From Zygnema cylindricum (lineage: Eukaryota > Streptophyta > Zygnematophyceae > Zygnematales > Zygnemataceae), in assembly GCA_037447655.1 (NCBI GenBank), contig JBBHKE010003540.1, positions 1 through 64,000 of the forward strand: a stretch of 64,000 bases of DNA, written 5' to 3'. The notes beneath the pieces were generated by a model that ran no database searches, had not been told where the DNA came from, and saw nothing but the letters and a program-made list of their open reading frames with translations. Position numbers and translations under genes: made by a program. This document shows positions 10,766-23,642 of this stretch, in pieces; the first letter of the stretch is position 1, and each line of letters begins with the position of its first letter.

Positions 10766-10867
10766 ATAGTTGTCTCGTGCGCATAATACGCACGAAACGA
10801 AGGAGCGAATACTACGCACGATACGCATTTAACGATGAAAAAAATGTTATTAAATGCGTACTTGACT

Positions 10868-11392
10868 ATTGACCCGTACATTTTCGTACATTTGCATACT
10901 ATTTTCGTACATTTCAGTTCTTTTAGGGTGTTTGAGGAATTTTAGGGTACATTCTCGTGCGTTCTCAAATATTTATGTTAAAGAGCCAACTATTATTCGT
11001 ACATTTACGTACAGTGTCTGTATTTTTTCGTACTTTTGACGGTTATTATTTTGAGATTTTTAGGGTACATTTTCATACTTTTCCGTATATTTTAGTTATA
11101 CGGACTTACATTTTTGGTACATATACGTAAGGCATCCGCATATTTCAGTCTTTTTAGGGTTAGTGATGGGGGGATTTTAGGGTGTTTAGGGTACTTCCCG
11201 TGCATTTCGTACATTCCGGTAAATTACAGTAAAGCTGCCTAACATTATCCGTACTCCTATGTTTTTTAGGGTACACATGTTGTACAGTGACGTACACTTC
11301 CGTATGTTTTCTGTACGTTTTATGATTTCTTAAGGATTTTTAGGGTTAAGGGGACGGTTTCCATACGTTTTCGTACATTGTACAGCGAAAAC
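10868..11392. repeat. Degenerate GTAC/TTTAGGG array, right block
   Basis: Same motif family as 9784-10290 (CGTACATTT, TTTTTAGGGT, GGGTACATT, CTTACATTTT). The two blocks are separated by the purine tract and a non-repeated stretch. Confidence 0.6.
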
Positions 11393-12136
11393 TAACGAAT
11401 GGTATGAAAGTAACGAATACTACGTAGTTTTCGGGAAAAAGTCGAAATCCGTACGAATAGGACAACTATGGTGTCAAGTAATAGCGTCGACGAGCGAAAG
11501 CGCTTCAGATTTGATTTGGTAATGCAGGCGTTTGAGGGAAATCGCGCGAACCTGTTTTCACATGTTCGCATGTTCACATGTCGACTACAGTATGTGAACA
11601 CGGACGATGGGCGGCCACACTATGGGAATGCGTATCTGAGTTATGGATGTTGTATGGTGTTAATGTTTTGTTGACCTTCAATAATAAGTTAATAACTCTA
11701 TTTTCGTCCGCACACTATTAGTTACTTCACAGTATTACTGTACTATAATTATTCCCGGCACGCAACAATATATGTGCTCATTCGGATCCTCTGACATGAA
11801 ATGTTGAGTGTGAAACTTGTCGGCAAGCGGCAAAGGAAACGGCTTCGAGGAAATTTTCAGGGAAAATAACAGTCCAGTAACATGTGGCTGGTTGGGCCAT
11901 GTGACACATGGCTACAAGATATTTTATAGATCAGTTATTCCACTTTATATGTGGTCTGGTGTTAATGTTTTTACTTTTTCGGTTTGAAAGGTACGAACGG
12001 GACCAAACGCCTAGAAAATCTCTTAGGTGACGTAATCATCCGCTACATAGAGCGTCCCAGAATGGTTGAAACTATGTCGGACTCCTGGTTTCGCGCTACT
12101 ATTGGGCCACGTGGAGCGTACTTTTGACGAAAATTA
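11393..12136. other. Intergenic, nothing recognised
   Basis: Mixed-composition DNA without a conserved frame, RNA gene or repeat boundary that I can support. Short open frames on both strands around 11400-11670 overlap and have no recognisable motif. Confidence 0.5.
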
Positions 12137-12458
12137 CATAAAACCATAGTTAAAAAGTAGGCGTTTTTATGGTAGGCCTTTGGTGGGCGCCTTTATCGTA
12201 AGTTGTGTTATGGGCTTTTCTTGTGATCTTCTTGGATCGCTACTTTGATCAAAGACCGTCCGATCGTTCGAATCTGACGGTGTAAATATTTTTTTTTGGT
12301 CCAAATGAATTAATTGGTCCAATTTTTGGTCCGAATGTTTTAATTGGTCCGAATAGGTCCGAATACAATATGGGTCTTAAGGTCATATTGTATGTTTTGC
12401 GTACAATAGGCATAGTGTATGGGCCTACTTTCACCTACTTTTGAACTATGCATAAAAC
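12137..12458. mobile_element. MITE family 2, copy 1, with 8-bp target duplication
   Basis: The element is 12145-12450. It begins CATAGTTAAAAAGTAGG and ends with the inverse form CCTACTTTTGAACTATG. It is flanked by CATAAAAC at 12137-12144 and again at 12451-12458. The 8-bp duplication places it with hAT-like elements. Inside are repeats of AATTGGTCCGAAT. No transposase. Copies 2 and 3 are at 13105-13404 (opposite orientation) and 19604-19908. Confidence 0.88.
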
Positions 12459-13104
12459 AGACCATTGTGACGGCTCGCTAACAAAAAAACAGGAAAACCA
12501 AAGAAGTACGACTATAAAACGACAGAACTAAAAAAACGTCAATCACTGAGAGACAACGGAGGGTCGGTGCAGGAAAATGCAAGCAATGATTGGGATACTT
12601 TCCGGAAATCGCGCGGGCGACAAATGTTGTTACACGTGTAAATACCGGAAATCTTCAAAAAGCAGGATCACCAAAAAAATTGAACGCCAAACTTTTCAGA
12701 ACACTGTTCCGCCGAAGCAAAATGAAACTTCATTCGTCCAAAATTTACAGCTGGTTTAGGGTATGGTTACATCAGACGAAAAGTGAGGTTTAATACAGAA
12801 TTTTGTACTTGACCGTACCATGCCGTACTATATTTTCGTGAGTTTCTTGAAAACAACATTACAGAAAATAAGATTACGATTCTTTTTTGTAGGGCTCTAT
12901 TTTGGCGGTCCGAATAATTTTGTTTTTCCGATAATTTCTTAAATTTTGTTGTTTTCTGCTACGCGGCAAGCTGTGAATGATTGGAAGCTTGGACCGATTC
13001 GTCCCATAGGACCTACAAATCGGTTCATCGTTCCGTACGATTTCAAATAGTGCCCTGACGGTTAATCTGTGCCGTACAGAAGTCTTTTTTTTTGGGGGGG
13101 GGTT
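12459..13104. other. Intergenic between two MITE copies
   Basis: No gene or repeat recognised. It ends in a T-run and G-run (about 13085-13102) directly before MITE family 2 copy 2. Confidence 0.5.
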
Positions 13105-13404
13105 TATAGTTCAAAAGTAGGTGAAAGTAGGCCCATACAATATGCATATTGTATGCAAAACATAAAATATGACCTTAAGACCCATATTGTATTCGGACCT
13201 ATTCGGACCAATTAAAACATTCGGACCAAAAATTGGACCACTTAAAACATTCGAGCCAAACAAATATATTTAGACCGTCAGATTCGGATGATCGTACGGT
13301 CTCTGATCAAAGTAGTGATCTAAGAAGACAACATGAAAAGCTTATAACACAACTTACATAAAGGCGCCGACCCAAGGCCTACCATAAAAACGCCTACTTT
13401 TGGT
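13105..13404. mobile_element. MITE family 2, copy 2 (inverted)
   Basis: Begins ATAGTTCAAAAGTAGG and runs as the reverse complement of copy 1 to GCCTACTTTTGG. The last bases of its right terminus are degraded. It contains the perfect palindrome ATACAATATGCATATTGTAT near 13136. Confidence 0.8.
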
Positions 13405-13429
13405 TTTACTTCACGCTATTTCCATGTCG

Positions 13430-16400
13430 CTTCTTAACCTTTGGGTCACGGCCTCCCGATCTCGTTTTCCGGCACCGGTCTTTTCTCTTCCCATTTGTGC
13501 CCAAATATGCGTGCGGTAGGCAACAAGAAAGGATTTTTCATTTTTTTAGGACATTTTATTTCGTATCAAAATGGACGGTTTTAATTCGTTTTTTAGCGTT
13601 GATCGTGTCCACTATATTCGTACGACTCCCTTATTTCGTTCTTTTTGCTTTTATTCTCGTGACTTGTCTTCAAAATTATGAGTACGAGTAAACAAAAGAT
13701 ATTATTTCTACAGGTCTTCCTTTTCGTGAGGAATTCAACATTATTATTTGCCTTTCAAGGATTGATTGTAATTGCGAGTTTCATTCTACCTCACCTTCCA
13801 CCTTTCTTGTTATAGCTATTGTTGAAGTGGCTGCGATTTTTTCGGAGACTAGGCAAAATTCGGGTAATATCTACACACGCATATAAGAGCAGCGTGGGTT
13901 AACACTTCGGCATTGGTGTTATTACCTAGATCGGATGTTGAATTGTGAAGCTTCTAACCTTTTTAAGTTTTGCCGACTTAAAAGAGGTAAAATCAAGGGA
14001 TTCGTCATTGTTTTCGGTTTGAAAATCAAGAGGTACAACTATGATTTATCACCAAAATTTATGGGAGAAAAAGCGATCATGGTATTGAAGTTATCTTTTA
14101 CAAAGTATAAACTTCCAAAAAATCAATCGGGTAACGATATAGGCATTCGCGCTAAAACATTCGGACGAGTTGGTGATAATGGTTTCTTTGGTGGAATTCT
14201 TTGGTAAGGCCAAAATTAGGGTCTTAACAAAATAGTGGAGGTGGGAAAACACGTATCAAGATTTAATTCCACATCAAAAAAATAATGTTAGTAAAAGTTG
14301 GGTTGTCAAATGAAATATCGTGTTAGCCTTCATGAGAGAGATATCGGCGCTTGCAAACATGTCACCCTGCATATGATACACGTCATGGGCCCTCAAACGA
14401 ATCGTGTATCAAGCTTTGAATTCGTCAAAGGTTTCAACAAATTACATTATAACCAAAAATAAGAGAGGACGACTTTCGAGGTATAGAAATGATCCACAAA
14501 AAAAACAAATGCCATAAGGTCGTGAACTGATGTACAAATGATTAACGTGCCTTTTCGGTTGAGTAACGCCTCAACTAATTTCCAAAAAGTTTTGAATAAA
14601 GCTCATATTTATCTTGACTATGCCAAATGTTGTAATGGCAAAGTAATTATTTATGAAACTTTTTCTAAGTATAAATAGTATTTACAGACCATGAGATTGG
14701 AATACAAGTGAATGAATGTACTGTCGCGGTAGGCAATTTTATCTCGTTAAGCTAAGAAGTGATTAGCAAAGATTGGTTAGCAATAGGTGGAAATGGTCGT
14801 TGTGGACACTCAGTTGATTCTCCATAATTTTCTCCCATGGAAAACTTCCCTAGATGAGTTAGCTGTTACCATCTCTAATTTGAGCACCAAAATTTAGCCG
14901 TTAAATTAACTATTTAGTAACGACCAAATAACGAGGGATCTAGTAAAGCGTTGAAATCTTTGAAAGGGCCTCACCCCACCTATTTAAGCTTCACGGACAT
15001 GAAATGTCATTTCTCCTCTATAACGATTCTAACCGATTCGGTCTTAGATACATCTTTCCACATTGGCAGATCAGTATGTGATGGACTACACAAATGCAAT
15101 AACAACATTGATTCCTCCTGTTGTCATAAGGGAACTAGTAGTCACCTATATGGGTGATAAGCATTTCAATTTGTTTGTATGGAATAAGTTGTGAAGAATC
15201 GATGAATGTGCAAAACTTACAATATATTACACTCTACGAAGCCTTCACAAATAAGAAGAACACACTCACGCCTCACGAATGACGTCGACCAATATATAAT
15301 ATATGTTATCTGAAGCTTCTCCTTACATGCCCTCTATCTTACTTATATTGAATCAAATAGTAGAACGAACGTAACACTAGAATACGTGTCTTTCTAACAA
15401 TTAGTATCAAACTGAAACAATGTGTTGGTACCAACAAACGACTACACGCAACAATACCTATGAAAGTAAACATGAGATATGGCATCAGCCATACAATACC
15501 AAATTGACTATACAGAAACAAACCAATACAAAAAGATAAACACGGACCACAATAAAAAACAACGATTCACATATACGATGATTCCACAATATTTTTGACA
15601 AACTGTCTTTTGACAACCAAACGCCAACTTTGTTAAACGATCATGGAAAATAGTCAGCTCATAAAAAAAATATATATATACAGGATTAAATATTTCAATG
15701 GTAACGACTTTAAATTTCCAATAAGACACAAGAGATTCATAAAAATGACAAAAAACCGTGGCCAAATCTCAATCCCACTAACGTGAACCCTACGAAGCGA
15801 GGTGTGTTAGGATGTTGTTCCTTTGTGGGCTAGACAACACTATTTATATTTTAATTCACAAGCCTATTTATTCATTTGTAGGTTGAGCACAAACATAACG
15901 TGGTTTTCTTAAAACGAAGGACGTTATAAGTAGGAAAGTTACAAAATCCCAATAAGAAATTGTGCGTAGCAAAGTCGACGTGACGAGCAACATGCCAAAC
16001 TCGAAACCTTAACTCTTAACCTTGAACACAAGTGAACTTGAGCACATAAGCGAAGGGAAGTCTCTAACAAGGTTCTTAAAATCAATTGAGACTAGCTTAT
16101 TGAGAAGCTTTTCTTGCAATATTTGGTGCGGATGGAATGGAATTTTGTCATTGTCCACTTAGAACAACCATGCAAAAATCAATGGTTACGAAAATGGTAT
16201 TAAACACTCGCTTAATTTAGAGGCCTCACGGTCATAACAAGTGTGTTGTCTACCCAAATCCGCTAACCTCAACCCCTTAGGAAGGTTGTTAAGGTCAAAT
16301 TTGTTGTTGGATTCAAAGGGTATCCCTAAAGGAAAAATGTATAACACTTTCTACGTAAGTGACTAGTTTCCCTTCAACGATAAAAAACACGAAAGCCTAA

Positions 16401-17540
16401 GAGATGATACGGCATTAGAAATAGGTGATTTTTAAAGTCCAAATGATTGTGCGAAATAATAAGGTAAGATAGCGAACATGACTCGATGAACAAATTCATC
16501 CAAGTTTGTATAGGAAGACATCCTTAACTAATAGGTTTACAGTGAACCTTGAAACTATATTGCTATTTGAGGTGACATCATCACAAGGCATGAGATACAT
16601 CTATTGTTAGGGAGACGGTATTTGGAGATGTTTTTTAGTGAGTTGTATGTGAAAACGATTAAAAACAACAACAACAACTTAGTATGGGGATGCAATGATA
16701 CGTGAGACATTTATAATACAAAAAAAACAAAAAACTATGAATTACATTGGTGGACACTCTTTAGCAATATAGATCGACTATAGTAAATAAAAATTGTTAT
16801 GAGGTAACTTCTTTTTAGTGGGAACGCCCCCCAATGGCGCACCGTTCAATAATTTAGGGGGTTTGATTTAGAGAAGAAAAAACGAACAAAACAAAACATA
16901 TATTGAATTAAAGGTGAGTCATGGTGAAGCTTGCAAAAGTTGATATTGCAAGAAACACAATCGTGACGATTGGAATTATCACTTAGAGAACCACCCAATG
17001 CGGGTGTAAAGCAATATGGTTAATATATATTAATGGTTAAAAAAGTGTGGGCAACACATCACAACATCCCCATGTCGCAACAATATATTGATGTGGCGAA
17101 GAGTGATTATGGAAAGCCCTTTGAAGTAGCTTGATACAACCACAAGACGATACTAGGACAGATATCTCCTCCAAGCTTTGAGATAACAACAAGGCGTGTT
17201 ATTGGAAAACATAGTAAACTGAAGATAACTCCAACCTAATATATAATGACATATGCACGTCCGTGCCCTAACCTTGTGAACTAGAGTACACCCATCTAGT
17301 TTGGGAAAATGCACATGAATATAACAGTTGAACATGATATTATTGCACAAAAGTTATCAACTACAATATATTATCATTAAGAATAGTTTACACGTTTGTT
17401 AGCCAGTTAATTAGTCAACAACTTTGTTGTATTAGGGTATAGCCCCATGTACTTGTAACTTAGCAAACTTACTTTGTATTTTAGCGCGGATTTGGCTGAC
17501 TCGGATTTCATGTGTCTTTTTGTGTTTACTTTAAATTAGT
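13430..17540. other. About 4.1 kb of anonymous AT-rich DNA
   Basis: No transposon termini, no repeat shared with the rest of the window and no recognisable coding sequence. Open frames at 13497-13691 and 13935-14207 (+) are 64 and 90 codons long with no motif I recognise. I regard them as chance frames. Confidence 0.5.
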
Positions 17541-18235
17541 ACTTAAGTTTGTGACGATTATATATGTCGATAATACTCGTGACGCTTGTCATCGTGTACA
17601 ATTTGTCTTTGCCGGACCATATTTTTTCGAATTTTTTTGAAGCATTCACATCGTAATTTTTGAAATGATTTGGTATGTCGCATATAATTGCGTGACATCG
17701 TAGACGTACAGCCTTGCAGTCGTGGCTTTACGGCATGCCTTTGTGTAAACCTCTCCTGTCTGGCCGCCATGACCTCGCATATTTTTCAACTTCACAAAAT
17801 TTTCATCTTTGCCTAAAATGACACTGTAGCTTCGAGACCCCTACAAATAAAATATTGTACAAGGTGCGTGCGGACAAAAACAAACATCCCTGCAATTTTT
17901 TGGTCGTCAAAACTGTTGAAAACTTTTCACACGTGGGAATAGGTTTTCCTATTTGTGTACACTCTTATACTTTGCTTAAAACACATTGCCGATGTGATTT
18001 ATGATAAGTCTGAAGTTGACGTGACATTGGGTCGAAAAAACACTAGACGACAATTTTTTCATATATCATAATTTCGAGAATGACGCAAATTGTACTCTAC
18101 AAAATCGAGATTTCTTTGTACGGTTTCAGCTTAGGTAATACAACGCTAAGTTTGAAAAGAAAACGACAAAAAAAACCCGAACTTAGCCACATGGGGTCGT
18201 ACCCTTATTCTTTTCTACTAAACATTGCCATACTA
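17541..18235. repeat. Dispersed repeat family R, copy 2
   Basis: Aligns with R1 along its whole length and is uninterrupted. It has GTGACG-TTATATATGTCGA, CGAGACCCCTACAA, CACATTGCCGATGTG, TGACGCAAATTGTAC and the CCACATGGGG end. It shows what the R1 site looked like before copia B inserted. Confidence 0.65.
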
Positions 18236-18246
18236 ATCGTAATCGG

Positions 18247-18868
18247 TACACCGCGAATCGTAATTAGAGTAAATTACTCTAATTCGGTCGCTCGAAATTT
18301 CGACTCTATCACATCAAATAGAGTAATCGTCTCTAATTTTTTCATTATTCTAATTTAGGTGAGGTTTAATTAGCGTAAAAAATTATAATATAGGTTATTT
18401 TTAAATAGTGTTGAGTACGGACGACGTCTGACCGTGCAAAATTGTACTTTTATAAGTAAAAAGGTACAAATAATGATTTAATAAAATCGCGCTCGCACGT
18501 GAAATCGTACTAAACAAAAAAATGAATCATATCGAAAAAAAGCCGTTCGCATAACTCTCGTCTATCGACAGCATCGTCGTCAGTGTGAACATTAACTGAC
18601 ATTCAATGCGACAAATATTATTAGCGTCATAATGACGTCAATACTATACCGGACTGACACATTTTGTACATCTACGTAATTTAGTGTTCATAATTATCGC
18701 GCACATAAATATCGCCGACATAACCCAATATAGAATAACTAAATAAATTAGAGTAAACTTCATAGTTGAAAAAGCTCTATCACATAAATTAGCGTCAATT
18801 ACTCTAATTGTTTTTTTTTGTTTTTTTACTCTAATTTTTTCATTACTCTAATTACGATTCGCGGTGTA
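18247..18868. mobile_element. TA-flanked MITE (family 3), copy a
   Basis: Bounded by TA on both sides, with inverted termini CACCGCGAATCGTAATTAGA that match perfectly for more than 20 bp. A TA target is typical of Tc1/mariner-type elements, and no transposase is present. Its right TA is also the first two bases of the hAT-like MITE that starts at 18867. Confidence 0.85.
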
Positions 18869-19442
18869 GTGTTGGGTATCAAGGACCATTTGCCGATATT
18901 ATATATGTATCGAATTTCATGTACCCGATAATCCATATATCGCTTCGATATATCAAAAAGCCAAATATCGCGATATATCGCCAATATATTGCCCATATAT
19001 CGTATCGCAAATATATCGAGGTTTTTTTGAATTAATTTTATAACTATTCTTGCTATATAATTCCTCATGAATTTTCCAACTCTACTGTTTTTATATCCGG
19101 AAATAGTTCAGTGCCATTACCCTCTTCACCTCCCATGCTGCCTCCCATCCTTTAGGAATCCATGGAGAAAACTAAAAATGTAACCTTTCTATAATACTAT
19201 TGTAGTTGTTGGAAATGGATAAGCAGTAATGGTTAGCAATCTGTTTGCACATTGGTAGGTATTCCTGCGTGAAAGCCTGAAACGAACAGACTGCAATTTA
19301 TTTTTTTAGATCATACTTTAACGAAATTAGTGTGAACTTTTTGTATGTGAAGTTCTCTACGTACTAAATAAGTAATTATATGAATTACATAATTATTACT
19401 TTTTTCTTGATTACATTTTTGCGACTTTTACCTTCTAAGTCA
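18867..19442. mobile_element. hAT-type MITE, left part of a copy
   Basis: Begins TAGTGTTGGGTATC and carries the ATATATCG palindromic subterminal block, then non-repetitive interior. Positions 19038-19442 look identical to 20078-20482. The right end is missing, and from 19443 the sequence is unrelated. Confidence 0.8.
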
Positions 19443-19592
19443 TTGGGAATTTGAAAATTTTCGAAGAAATCGTCTATTCTAATTAGGAATTAGGGTTTTT
19501 TTAAATAGTGTGGATAACTCTATTTGACAATAATAAAAAAAAAAGCGGGACGGAATTAGCGTACACAACGCTAATAACGATTGGGCGGTGTA
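19443..19592. mobile_element. TA-flanked MITE (family 3), right-end fragment
   Basis: Ends AACGATTGGGCGGTG followed by TA (19591-19592), the family 3 right terminus. No matching left end was found. The TA is again followed by GTGTTG, as at the tip of the hAT-like MITEs. Confidence 0.6.
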
Positions 19593-19603
19593 GTGTTGAC
19601 AAA

Positions 19604-19908
19604 AATAGTTCAAAAGTAGACGTTTTGATGGTAGGCCTTTGGTCGGCGCCTTTATCATAAGTTGTGTTAGGGCTTTTCATGTGATCTTCTTAGATCACTA
19701 CTTTGATCAGCGACCGACCAGTCGTCCGAATCTGACGGTGTAAATAAAATTGTTTGGTCCGGATGTTTTAATTGGTCCTATATTTGGTCTGAATGTTTTA
19801 ATTGGTCCGAATAGGTCCGGATACATTATGGGTCTTAAGGTCATATTGTATGTTTTGCATACAATGTGCATATTGTATGGGCCTACTTTCACTTACTTTT
19901 GAACTATG
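19604..19908. mobile_element. MITE family 2, copy 3
   Basis: Same orientation as copy 1. ATAGTTCAAAAGTAG at the left, ACTTACTTTTGAACTATG at the right, with the AATTGGTCC interior. Flanks are A-rich (ACAAAAA and CAAAAAAC), so the target duplication cannot be fixed. Confidence 0.85.
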
Positions 19909-19916
19909 CAAAAAAC

Positions 19917-20706
19917 TAGTGTTGGGTATCAAGGACCATTTGCTGATATTCGATATGTATCGAATTTTAGGTATCCGGTAATCGATATATATCGCTTCAA
20001 TATATCGAAAAGCGAAATATCCTAATATATCGCCGATATATCGTATCGGCAATATATCGAGGCTTTTTAAAAAGAAATTATAACTATTCTTGCTATATAA
20101 TTCCTCATGAATTTTCCAACTCTACTGTTTTTATATCCGGAAATAGTTCAGTGCCATTACCCTCTTCACCTCCCATGCTGCCTCCCATCCTTTAGGAATC
20201 CATGGAGAAAACTAAAAATGTAACCTTTCTATAATACTATTGTAGTTGTTGGAAATGGATAAGCAGTAATGGTTAGCAATCTGTTTGCACATTGGTAGGT
20301 ATTCCTGCGTGAAAGCCTGAAACGAACAGACTGCAATTTATTTTTTTAGATCATACTTTAACGAAATTAGTGTGAACTTTTTGTATGTGAAGTTCTCTAC
20401 GTACTAAATAAGTAATTATATGAATTACATAATTATTACTTTTTTCTTGATTACATTTTTGCGACTTTTACCTTCTAAGTCACGGAACGAAAATCACGGC
20501 GTATGTGGCTTATCAGACAATTTGTATTTTTTCGCTAAAATAACATATTATTTAAAATATTTAATTTAAGAGATACTATATATCGCGAAATATATCGCGA
20601 TAATTTATGTAGGTCCAGATACAATATATCGAGGAGTTTGCTGGATCGGTTTTCGATATATCGAATATCGAAATTACCGCTATATGAATTTACCCGATAC
20701 CCAACA
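19917..20706. mobile_element. hAT-type MITE, near-complete copy
   Basis: Left end TAGTGTTGGGTATC. Right end ACCCGATACCCAACA, with the last few bases degraded. Subterminal ATATATCG palindromes at both sides. The right portion (ACGGAACGAAAATCACGGCG) matches the copy at 7338-8188. The interior matches 19038-19442 exactly by eye. Confidence 0.85.
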
Positions 20707-21054
20707 ATTGTAGTCTGACTGCCAACAAAATTTTGGAAAACACATTTCATTTTGTACATGGAACGCAATGTGGGTTATGATTCGGTTGAGACATAACACT
20801 ATCTATAGAATCGAGAGATTATTTTATAGCAATGAACCACGCTGTGTTGAGCCAGTGTGTTTCGATGAACAAGGGACGAGTGTCAATTGGACATTTAAGA
20901 TGCCCGTATAGCTTCGGTTCATTACCGTGCCACAATAACACTCAGATTTAAAAACTATGAGAACGCGTTGAAACGCGGTAAACTCATATAGGGTTTCCAT
21001 CCTGTTCACACTTTTAAAATTGTGCAATTATTACCGAATGTGCACGCCTGCACT

Positions 21055-21568
21055 GTACACCGCCAATCGCTATTTGAGGAAAGGAATAAATAGCGTAAAG
21101 AAAAATAGTGTTGTTAACACTAATTAGGAAAAAAAAATTCCTAAAATATATAAATTTTTAATACAATAATCACTAACTCTAATTTAGGTTTTTTCGATTA
21201 AAAAATTCCCGCTGTATTGATGTCTACACAAATATATGTATCCGTACAAAATTTGACAATTCGTACACCAAAATCTGAATATTCGAGTTTGCGCCTCTTT
21301 TTCCAGTGCACATTCACATGCATGCACAATTACAGTAAATGACTTTTTGTACATTTGTATTTCAAAAAGTACATTTTGGTACGAAAAAAAGTGTCCGTAC
21401 ACCACACTATAAACATTGCGGTGTACTTCCGTTATTAACGCTAATTAAAAAAGGAACCCTAAAAGGCGTAATGGAAAAAATAGAATTATGGATTGTATTT
21501 CAGGCTTTTTAATTTTTAAATGGGCACCGAATTAGCGTTGTTTACTCTAATAGCGATTGGCGGTTGTA
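21055..21568. mobile_element. TA-flanked MITE (family 3), copy b
   Basis: Left TACACCGCCAATCGCTATT. Right the inverse, AATAGCGATTGGCGGTTGTA, with one extra base. The interior contains AACACTAATTAGG-like blocks shared with other copies. No transposase. Confidence 0.75.
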
Positions 21569-23591
21569 GCTGATCAATATTGGCCGCCTAAAAAAAATAT
21601 TGTTCAATACGGCAATCGCACCGAAGAAATTTGCCGAAACGTTACGGCTTCACCGTACGATTTTAGTCCAGATCGTACGCAGTTCTCCAAGAACACTGTA
21701 TCAAATGTACGATTTGCCCAGATCGAGCCGCCTTCTGTCCCAGTCACGTGCTCCCACATTGCTTTTATGTCTTGCTGACGTAGAGCTCTCTACGTCGTTT
21801 TCGACACTATCCAATTACCAATTGCCAACACGCCTTCCTGCGTATCTATCTTCGAGATAAAGTTGGTGCCATGTGGGGGACCTGTACTTCAAAACAAAGT
21901 ACAGTCCAAAAATTATTTGCCGAGCCGCGGAACTTTTTGGCATTTACCGAAAAGTACAGTGCTCCCCGGTTGTAACGAGAGTGTGACACTGTAGCAGATA
22001 CAAATCGATGCCGCATGCGCAGTAGTCGGCTTTAGGGTTTCCAACGTTCCACAGTTGCGATCGACGGCTCGCAGCCGCTTGAAATCGCAGGATTCGCCAT
22101 AGGTCGCCACGTGGAGCTTCATACATCCCGGAACGTGATTGGTCGAGAGAATATTTCTCGTTTTCTGCATGGCCGTACGGGACTATATCGGCAACCTGGT
22201 TTTTGTACGGACATTTCCGGATTCACTCCTTGTACGGTTTGTGAGCAGCTTTTGGACCAATTTCTAGGGAGGTGGCGTACGGAATTAGCTTTTTTTATTC
22301 GAGGAGACACTTTCTCGTTGGCAGAAAGGACAAGAAACTATAGAGGAGGTTACCGGCCAATGAAACTCTCTAAAACAATTCGTGCACGTGCGCTTACGTG
22401 GATTTCAAAGAATCTCTGCGCGTGATATCCATGTGATGATATCCAACGTCACCATATCCTAAAAAAGTGTCTTCTCCCACTTTATCTCCGGGAGGAAGCA
22501 CCGCGGGCGTATCGCCGTCCTATGTTCCACGCACTTTCCGCAAAACTTCACGGTTTCGTACTCCTGTTGTCCTGTCGACACATGTCACAGATACAGATGC
22601 CTCCCTACCGAAGCACTCGATTTCCAGACTCGGTTCAAATTTCGAGATGGTCCGCGGAACCGCGCGTAGTACGCGGTTTTATGGCCTGCGTGACTTTTCC
22701 AAACCCGTTGTTACGCCATTATTTCCGGGCGGGTACATCGTCTTTTAGCGCGTAAATAAGATAAGGATGGAACCGAAAAATTCGCCGGATCTTTTTCGTC
22801 CAATCCTCGGCCTACAGTGACGCAAGTTCACGTGAAGGTAAATCTTTCTATTTTGTCGTCTTTCGAACGAACCGTAGCTGAAAGTCCAGACCTGCCGCCC
22901 TGCGAGCCGCCTGCGAATCCTTCCACGCTTCCACACTAATTTACCCACGGCAAACTTTTCGGCTGAAAAAGTACGGCCTATGTACTCATATCCGTATCCA
23001 AACTGTCCCCTTGCGTAAATAAGACGTCAGAAGCCGCCACATCATCCGTACTGCTGCCACATGTCGCGATTTCTGCTGCCACTTCTTCCGTGTCGCTCTG
23101 CCAATCGCTGCGTCGTCGCCGAACGATTCCCGCCCGGTACAACTCCGCCATCTAGTCATATCTCGTACGACTGCCTGCGACGAGGTCGCACAGTCGCCAA
23201 ACATATCTCCATCCGCCAGCGCATCCTTCGCATCCCGACCTCCCAGCGAATCCCGAACCTAAAAGCTATTTCGGCCGAACCGGAACACAGTGCAGCCTTT
23301 TTTCCTCGCCTGCGGTTCGGCCCGAGGCGAACCCTTCTGCCCGTACCCTGGGAAGATACAGTAGCACAGGAGACGCATAAAGTCCGACGCTTCTCCGGCT
23401 TTCAGAAAGTACGCAACATAGGCCGCGGATACCTGCCAGGCGCTTCCTCCCCATACCAAAACAAAGGAAAGAAAGGAAAACATAAAAGACGCCACAATTG
23501 TAGAAACGTCTTACCGCGTGGAAAACACTTTCAACGACAAATAACCTTTTACCGCAAAAACTTTTTTTCCCCCTCTCTCAATCTTTTAACT

Positions 23592-23633
<42 letters not shown>

Positions 23634-23642
23634 CCCCCCAAA
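21569..23642. other. 5' flank and probable 5' UTR of the TZF gene
   Basis: Less AT-rich and free of recognised repeats. The TZF frame is open upstream back to 23061 without a stop, but that part (Arg-rich, no motif) is unlike the family and lies before the CT-rich leader. I treat it as non-coding. A (CT)n run at about 23597-23630 followed by a C-run directly precedes the start codon, a common plant 5' UTR feature. No clear TATA box was found. Confidence 0.5.

Noticed and set aside
9784-11392. Considered an interstitial telomere.
   Set aside because: TTTAGGG never occurs in perfect tandem. It is one motif within a longer degenerate unit.
12240-12300. GTTCGAATC-like string suggestive of a tRNA T-arm.
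   Set aside because: It is inside a MITE copy, with no acceptor stem, D-arm or anticodon arm around it. No tRNA gene was found in the window.
13935-14207. 90-codon plus-strand frame in the anonymous block.
   Set aside because: No motif, no neighbours and composition like the surrounding AT-rich DNA; chance is the simplest explanation.
23061-23642. In-frame 194-codon extension upstream of the TZF start.
   Set aside because: It has no family motif and runs through the (CT)n leader, and the ATG at 23643 fits family length and context better. Transcript data could overturn this.
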